Program-made: the position numbers and the translations under genes
The notes under the pieces: model-generated
Databases searched by the model: none
What the model was told of the DNA's origin: nothing
Seen by the model: the letters and a program-made list of their open reading frames with translations, nothing else
Part shown: positions 6,340 to 10,331 of the stretch, one piece after another
Layout of the letters: the number at the start of each line of letters is the position of its first letter
How positions within the stretch are numbered: the stretch's first letter is position 1
NCBI GenBank assembly: GCA_002428045.1
Contig: DIZZ01000167.1
Coordinates: forward strand, 9,958 to 20,288
Length of the DNA: 10,331 bases
Direction: 5' to 3'
Origin: Verrucomicrobia bacterium UBA6015
GTDB taxonomy: Bacteria > Verrucomicrobiota > Kiritimatiellia > UBA8416

Positions 6340-7003
6340 GACGTACTCCTTGGGCGTCGGTCAATTGACCTTCAGAACGTATCTTTTGGATCAGGACATC
6401 AGTCGAGGGAACCATGTCGTCAGACGGCAGGCGGGATTCGTGTTGATGGCCTCCCGTCAGTAACATGCAGCGGATGCCCATCGCTGTGGCGACATCATGG
6501 TCGTGGCAGGTGTCGCCAACCAGGATGACATCATCGGCAGGCAGATTGATCTGCCGGATCAGCATTTTTCCGTTTTCCAGCTTGGAGGCGGCGTGCAGGT
6601 TGTCGAGTCCGGAAATGTGGCGGAAATAGTTGCGGATGCCATGTTCAGTGAGCATCCGGTTCAGGATGTTTATTTCGCTAGCGGAGAGGATCGACATTTC
6701 GAATCCCGTTTCGCTCAGGGTCGCCAGCACGTGCTCAATGCCATGGCGCAGCGGTGCGTGGCGGGCATATTCGGCATAATGCCGATGGAACTCAACGGCG
6801 ATGGCATCCCAGTTCTCGGTTGCCAGGTTGAATCCCAGCTTTTCGTAGTAGCGTATGACCGGGAAATCAAAGATCTGTCGATAGGCTTCAACGGTGATTA
6901 AGGGAAACCGCCGCACCTCGAGCATGCGATTAACAGAGTTTACGCAGGCTTCCGTATCGTCAAGCAGCGTGCCGTTCCAGTCCCAGATGACGTGGCGGAT
7001 CAT
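6305..7003 (-). CDS. HAD-superfamily phosphatase, phosphoglycolate phosphatase-like
   Basis: A 232-residue haloacid-dehalogenase-fold hydrolase, probably dephosphorylating a small phosphorylated metabolite. Motif I is VIWDWNGTLLDD, with nucleophile D8; the usual second Asp at +2 is Asn10 here. An alpha-helical cap of the Gph type covers about residues 16-85. Motif II is ILSAS with S107, the motif III lysine is K141 or K146 (SKLENGK), and motif IV is LVGDTCHDHDVA with D164 and D168. The C-terminal 25 residues are polar and include the 35-base overlap with the Nif3 gene. It begins 4 bases after the small Cys-containing gene, with only a weak ribosome-binding site, so reading probably depends on coupling. 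The substrate cannot be assigned; a phosphoglycolate role would be a guess. Confidence 0.88.
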   Translation of the reverse strand: MIRHVIWDWNGTLLDDTEACVNSVNRMLEVRRFPLITVEAYRQIFDFPVIRYYEKLGFNLATENWDAIAVEFHRHYAEYARHAPLRHGIEHVLATLSETGFEMSILSASEINILNRMLTEHGIRNYFRHISGLDNLHAASKLENGKMLIRQINLPADDVILVGDTCHDHDVATAMGIRCMLLTGGHQHESRLPSDDMVPSTDVLIQKIRSEGQLTDAQGVRHAIPERHNRLS

Positions 7004-7007
7004 TCGA

Positions 7008-7172
7008 TTATTTCCGCTTTTCGGGTTTGCATAGCTGTTCTTTCGAGCCTGCTACACGACCGCATTTCATGCAGGCGTGACTGGCGTCTCCGATCGCTTC
7101 GGAATAGTCGCCGAAATCCTTCTTGATCTTCTCCGTGCTCCATTTGCACATGCGCTTGTCTTCTTTTCCCAT
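7008..7172 (-). CDS. Small Cys-containing zinc-ribbon-like protein, 54 residues
   Basis: A short, highly charged protein (many Lys and Glu) with cysteines at 9, 34, 37 and 48: MCKW near the start, then HACMKCGRVA and QLCKP. The CxxCG knuckle with flanking cysteines suggests binding of one zinc ion as a small ribbon, though ligand spacing is unusual. I recall similar short proteins with a C..CG.VA....LCKP pattern in diverse bacteria, without known function. The start at 7172 is chosen because AAGGA lies about 7 bases upstream and the product starts cleanly with MGKEDKR. A longer frame from 7214 would overlap the end of the kinase gene and lacks a better site. It sits 19 bases after the kinase and 4 before the HAD gene, inside the operon. 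Confidence 0.7.
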   Translation of the reverse strand: MGKEDKRMCKWSTEKIKKDFGDYSEAIGDASHACMKCGRVAGSKEQLCKPEKRK

Positions 7173-7191
7173 GGTGGCTTCCTTAAAAGGG

Positions 7192-8844
7192 TTAGTAATG
7201 CAACATACTTCCACCGATGTATTCCCGAAGGATAGAATTGCGAGGCACCAGATCCTCCTGGATCGGAATGAAGTTGAGTAGGAATTCCGTCAGTCGCCGT
7301 GACTCTGCATACTCGGGGTGATTGGGCTTGATCTGCATCAGCAAGGGTTCGGCAAATGGTTTAAGCACCGCGAGTTCATAATCCAGGGCGGAATTGAACG
7401 TCGCATCGGCTTCCTGCTGGAACGGGAAAATCCAGCGAGCTTCACCGCGCCGTACCATCGGCCACAGCGAGAGGGTCCGCAGCGCACTGTGTCCGCGGAA
7501 TTGATGATCGCGGACCATGCGGCGGATCAACCGGTTGTCGGTGGTGGATATTCGATTACTGCTGTCGACATTCAGTTGGGTCAGTGCGTTGACGTAAATT
7601 CGGAATTTCTGTTCGGCGGGAATCATGTCTGTCAGTTGTGGATTAAGTCCATGGATGCCTTCGATGATCAGCATCTGTCCCGCTGTCAATTGCAATGTTT
7701 CCTGCTTGAGTTCTGGATGTCGCGTCTCGAAATTGAAGCGGCGCACCTGGATCGGCAGGCCATCGATAAGTGCCCGCAGATCCTGGTTGAATGCAACGAG
7801 GTCAACCGCGTTAATGTGTTCGAAATCGGGCTTTCCTTCCGCATCCACAGGGTTACGGTCTTCGCCGACAAAATAATCGTCGGTGGCGAGGGTGACCGGC
7901 TGGATGCCATTGACGCACAAGTGGGTGGCCAGGCGCTTGGCAAACGTGGTTTTTCCGGCGGAGGAAGGACCCGCAATCAGGACGATACGGACGGATTGCC
8001 GACGCGACGCGATCAAGTCAGCGATGCGTCCGAGCTTTTTCTCGTGCAGTGCTTCGGCCGTATGGATGAATCCCTCGACTTTTCGATCGTATGTGATGTG
8101 GTTCAAGCGGCCAGCCGTGGTGACGCCAAGGATACGCCCCCAATCCTTATGTTCCCTGAAAATCTGGAAGAGGTGTGGCTGGTCGGTGAACGGAGGGACT
8201 TGCTCGGGGTCTTCAATCGCAGGGAGCTGGAGGATAAAGCCGGGTGGATAGGGGATGAGATCGAAATGCCCGAGTATCCCGGTCGATGGGGTCAGCGGCC
8301 CATGGGCCAGATCGCAGAATCCATCGCACCAGTGGATCACTACGCGGGGTGGATTGCGGTATTGCAGCAGATGCAGTTTTTCGTGGAAGCCACAGCGTTC
8401 AAAGGTGTGGACGGCATCCAGGAACGATATCTTGCGACGCTCGATCGGCAGATCCTGGTCGATCAATTCGAGCATACGGGTCTTGATCCGTTCTAGCATC
8501 TTCGTATCCAGCGGGGTATTCCCGTTGAACGTGCAGTAGAGCCCCGGCCCAATGGCGTGCTCGATCGCAAAGGCTGCCAGCGGGGCCACATCGGCAACGG
8601 CTTTGGCTAGCAGGTAGCAAACCGACCATCGATAGACGCGCCACCCATGCGGTGAGGTTGCCGTAAGGAACTGGATCTCGCCATTGACGGACACCGGATA
8701 GGTCAATGAAACCAAGTCGTTGTTGACTAACGCGGCGACAAGAGGTTGTCCTTCAATGGATTCTCCTCCCTTTGGGATGAGATCCGCAACACACGTTCCC
8801 TCGGAAACCTGTTGAATCGTGCCGTTGATGGATATCGTTAGCAT
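7192..8844 (-). CDS. Nucleoside (uridine-kinase-like) kinase with TGS and ThrRS-type SAD domains
   Basis: A 550-residue three-domain protein. Residues 1-62 form a TGS domain (ISINGTIQQVSEGT). Residues 65-260 resemble the second additional (editing) domain of threonyl-tRNA synthetase, ending with DLAHGPLTPSTGILGHFDLI. Residues 286-510 are a P-loop kinase related to uridine kinase: Walker A GPSSAGKTT (K298), ATDDYF (322-325), then DFEHINAVDL and LIIEGIHGLNP. The expected job is ATP- or GTP-dependent phosphorylation of a nucleoside. This TGS-SAD-kinase order and length are known in a nucleoside-kinase family found, for example, in Thermotoga and Firmicutes. All four catalytic positions of the editing site have changed: W73, Y77, A180 and L184 replace His, His, Cys and His, so tRNA editing is not expected. 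AGGACAGG precedes the ATG. It is 23 bases downstream of the ankyrin gene. Confidence 0.9.
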   Translation of the reverse strand: MLTISINGTIQQVSEGTCVADLIPKGGESIEGQPLVAALVNNDLVSLTYPVSVNGEIQFLTATSPHGWRVYRWSVCYLLAKAVADVAPLAAFAIEHAIGPGLYCTFNGNTPLDTKMLERIKTRMLELIDQDLPIERRKISFLDAVHTFERCGFHEKLHLLQYRNPPRVVIHWCDGFCDLAHGPLTPSTGILGHFDLIPYPPGFILQLPAIEDPEQVPPFTDQPHLFQIFREHKDWGRILGVTTAGRLNHITYDRKVEGFIHTAEALHEKKLGRIADLIASRRQSVRIVLIAGPSSAGKTTFAKRLATHLCVNGIQPVTLATDDYFVGEDRNPVDAEGKPDFEHINAVDLVAFNQDLRALIDGLPIQVRRFNFETRHPELKQETLQLTAGQMLIIEGIHGLNPQLTDMIPAEQKFRIYVNALTQLNVDSSNRISTTDNRLIRRMVRDHQFRGHSALRTLSLWPMVRRGEARWIFPFQQEADATFNSALDYELAVLKPFAEPLLMQIKPNHPEYAESRRLTEFLLNFIPIQEDLVPRNSILREYIGGSMLHY

Positions 8845-8867
8845 GGGGTGCCTGTCCTGTCGTTACG

Positions 8868-10238
8868 TTATTGCCGATTGTTGACGGGCTCGTTGTTTGC
8901 CAGGCCGACCACGACACGGAATCCAATGGTGTCATAGCGTGCCTGCGGACGATCGACACCGCGGGAATCAATACGCAGGCTGTCCTGCTCGTCAAAATCC
9001 CAAGATCCACCTTTACGGATCTTGTAGTTTTGCGTGGCAGGATCCTGCCAGTCGAGCGTCCACTCCCAGACATTCCCTGCTAACCCAAAGATGCCAAGCT
9101 CATTCATTCCGCTGCTTTCCACGGGGGCGGTTACTGCATAGCCATCCTCATAGCCCGTGATTCCCCGCCATTGTGAGAGTGTTTCCTTGGCGGTATGGTC
9201 TGAAAAATTCCCGTAGACGGGCGGCCATTGGTCTCCCCATGGATACTGCCGGACGCCGCCAGCACTGGCCGCAATCATCCACTCGGACTCAGTGGGCAGC
9301 CGGAACGTGTATCCCTCGGGGATACGGTCGGCGAAATGGGCGTTGAGCCAGGCGCAATATGCCATCGCATCATGCCAGCTCACATACACGGCGGGTTGTT
9401 CTGGATCGTCAAGCGTCAGCCCTTCAATACGCCGGCTGGAATGCTCCGGGCGAAAGCGCCGATAACGGTTGTTATTGATCTCATGCTTTCCGAACCAGAC
9501 CCCTGATTCCGGTATCCACACGAAACTAAGCGTATCGCCAAGGCCTACGGGAACGGCAAGGAACATTCCCGGCTGAACCTGAGGTTCGGGGGCAGGCGCA
9601 TCCGCCAGTTCCTCTGCATTAAGCGGGGGTGGCGGTTCCGGTTTGGGAAGATCCAGGCTTTGCTGAAGGGCGGCTTTCTCGCTCGCTTTGTCCTCGCTGA
9701 TGGCTTGCGTTTCGGCGAGCAGCACCGCCCCCTCAGAGTACGGGTTCTTCTTGACGGCCAGATGCAAGGGCGTGTACCCCATGGTGGTGACTGCCGCGAA
9801 ATCTGCCCCCGCGTCAAGGAGTGCTCGGATGGCGTTGACACACTCACGGCTGGCCGCCCAATGTAGAGGGGTGATGTTGTTGTGTGCCTTGGCGTTGATA
9901 TCGGCTCCAGCGTCCAGCAGCACTTGAAGTGTGTGTGTAGCATCGCGGCTGGCAGCCCAGTGCAGAGGTGTGAACCCCTTGGTATTTCCAGTGTCAACCT
10001 TGGCTCCGCGCGATAACAGCAGTTTCGCCATATCGGCCTGGTCCGTGGCTGCCGCCAGATGCAGGGGGGTTATGCCTTCCGCTTCGGTCGCATTCAGTGC
10101 ATCGCCAGTATGTGACTCAAGCAGGGCTTCGAGGGTCACGATATCGCGCGACCGTACGGCCTGGTGCAATGGAGACGCCAGCACGCTTGAGGTGCAGGCT
10201 GTCAACGTCAAAACAATCAATATAAACCTAGTTAACAT
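8868..10238 (-). CDS. Secreted ankyrin-repeat protein with C-terminal FGE-sulfatase (SUMF1-type) domain
   Basis: A 456-residue exported protein. The first 22 residues are a signal peptide that could be cut as a lipoprotein (LTAC, C15) or by signal peptidase I after VLA. Five ankyrin repeats follow at about 23-56, 57-89, 90-122, 123-155 and 156-178, each starting with or near TPLH.A. A linker rich in Ala, Glu and Pro covers 185-235. Residues 240-450 are an FGE-sulfatase/PvdO-type fold: WFGKHEINNNRYRRF, PAVYVSWHDAMAYCAWLN, RLPTESEWMIAA, YPWGDQ, GLAGNVWEWTLDW, IRKGGSWDF and IGFRVVV. The two C-terminal active-site cysteines of formylglycine-generating enzyme are absent, so sulfatase activation is unlikely; a structural or binding role is more plausible. 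It is the first gene of the operon in view. No clear ribosome-binding site precedes the ATG. Confidence 0.9.
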   Translation of the reverse strand: MLTRFILIVLTLTACTSSVLASPLHQAVRSRDIVTLEALLESHTGDALNATEAEGITPLHLAAATDQADMAKLLLSRGAKVDTGNTKGFTPLHWAASRDATHTLQVLLDAGADINAKAHNNITPLHWAASRECVNAIRALLDAGADFAAVTTMGYTPLHLAVKKNPYSEGAVLLAETQAISEDKASEKAALQQSLDLPKPEPPPPLNAEELADAPAPEPQVQPGMFLAVPVGLGDTLSFVWIPESGVWFGKHEINNNRYRRFRPEHSSRRIEGLTLDDPEQPAVYVSWHDAMAYCAWLNAHFADRIPEGYTFRLPTESEWMIAASAGGVRQYPWGDQWPPVYGNFSDHTAKETLSQWRGITGYEDGYAVTAPVESSGMNELGIFGLAGNVWEWTLDWQDPATQNYKIRKGGSWDFDEQDSLRIDSRGVDRPQARYDTIGFRVVVGLANNEPVNNRQ

Positions 10239-10331
10239 TGGATCAGTTTAATGCCAGGCGTTAGTTTGTCCAGTGAATTTCTTGACGAAACGATCAGGGC
10301 AAGAGGCCCATGTCTATGATATGGTCTATTA
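10239..10331. other. Upstream region of the ankyrin/FGE gene, cut by the window edge
   Basis: No convincing promoter or ribosome-binding site is visible for the minus-strand gene. A short hairpin, GGGC-AAGAG-GCCC (10297-10309), is the only structure noticed. One minus-strand frame is open from the edge to a stop at 10232, overlapping the ankyrin gene start, so an upstream gene may end here and drive its translation; the evidence is too thin to annotate it. Confidence 0.3.

Noticed and set aside
7173..7214. 14-residue N-terminal extension of the Cys-containing microprotein
   Set aside because: It would overlap the kinase gene end, while the ATG at 7172 has its own AAGGA at good spacing.
7318..8496. 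392-codon plus-strand open frame opposite the nucleoside kinase
   Set aside because: It mirrors a clear kinase with Walker A and TGS domains; the antisense product shows no family motif and has no convincing ribosome-binding site.
10232..10331. Possible 3' end of another minus-strand gene at the window edge
   Set aside because: One frame is open for 33 codons and another ends in a protein-like DHIIDMGLLP, but each is too short to choose between and neither could be assigned.

Overview
The window comes from a GC-rich bacterial chromosome. Both strands are packed with short-gapped housekeeping genes, and I see no phage, IS element, CRISPR array, tRNA or rRNA. The gene set (split AccA/AccD carboxyltransferase, a TGS-containing nucleoside kinase, and a secreted ankyrin/FGE-sulfatase-type protein) would fit the Planctomycetota-Verrucomicrobiota-Kiritimatiellota-Lentisphaerota group. 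That is inference from gene content only; no taxonomic marker is present.

Plus strand, 1-4609: the 3' end of accD, then accA, then a biotin-dependent carboxyltransferase (OadA/PycB type) whose C-terminus looks like a complete AccB-type biotin carrier. A small Ig-like lipoprotein and a TrmH/SpoU-family RNA methyltransferase follow. The first three genes unite carboxyltransferase functions for fatty-acid synthesis and for pyruvate/oxaloacetate chemistry. The AccB-like tail suggests that one biotin carrier may serve both.

Plus strand, 4610-5577: a hairpin, a terminator-like stem and a sigma70-like promoter precede a 59-codon ORF. This ORF reads as the N-terminus of threonine dehydratase (IlvA) joined in frame to a piece of its C-terminal ACT-like domain, with the whole catalytic core missing. 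Directly behind it is an intact ridA, whose product clears the reactive enamines that IlvA makes. After ridA comes a second broken gene, which starts like an aminopeptidase P and continues, frameshifted, like an M24 peptidase. The intact ridA is therefore flanked by two gutted genes.

Minus strand, 10238 to 5578: five tightly packed genes run leftward and probably form an operon. In transcription order they are a secreted ankyrin-repeat plus FGE-sulfatase-domain protein, a TGS/ThrRS-SAD/uridine-kinase-like nucleoside kinase, a 54-residue Cys-containing zinc-ribbon-like protein, a HAD phosphatase, and a Nif3-family dinuclear-metal protein that overlaps the HAD gene by 35 bases. It converges with the ridA region at about 5578.
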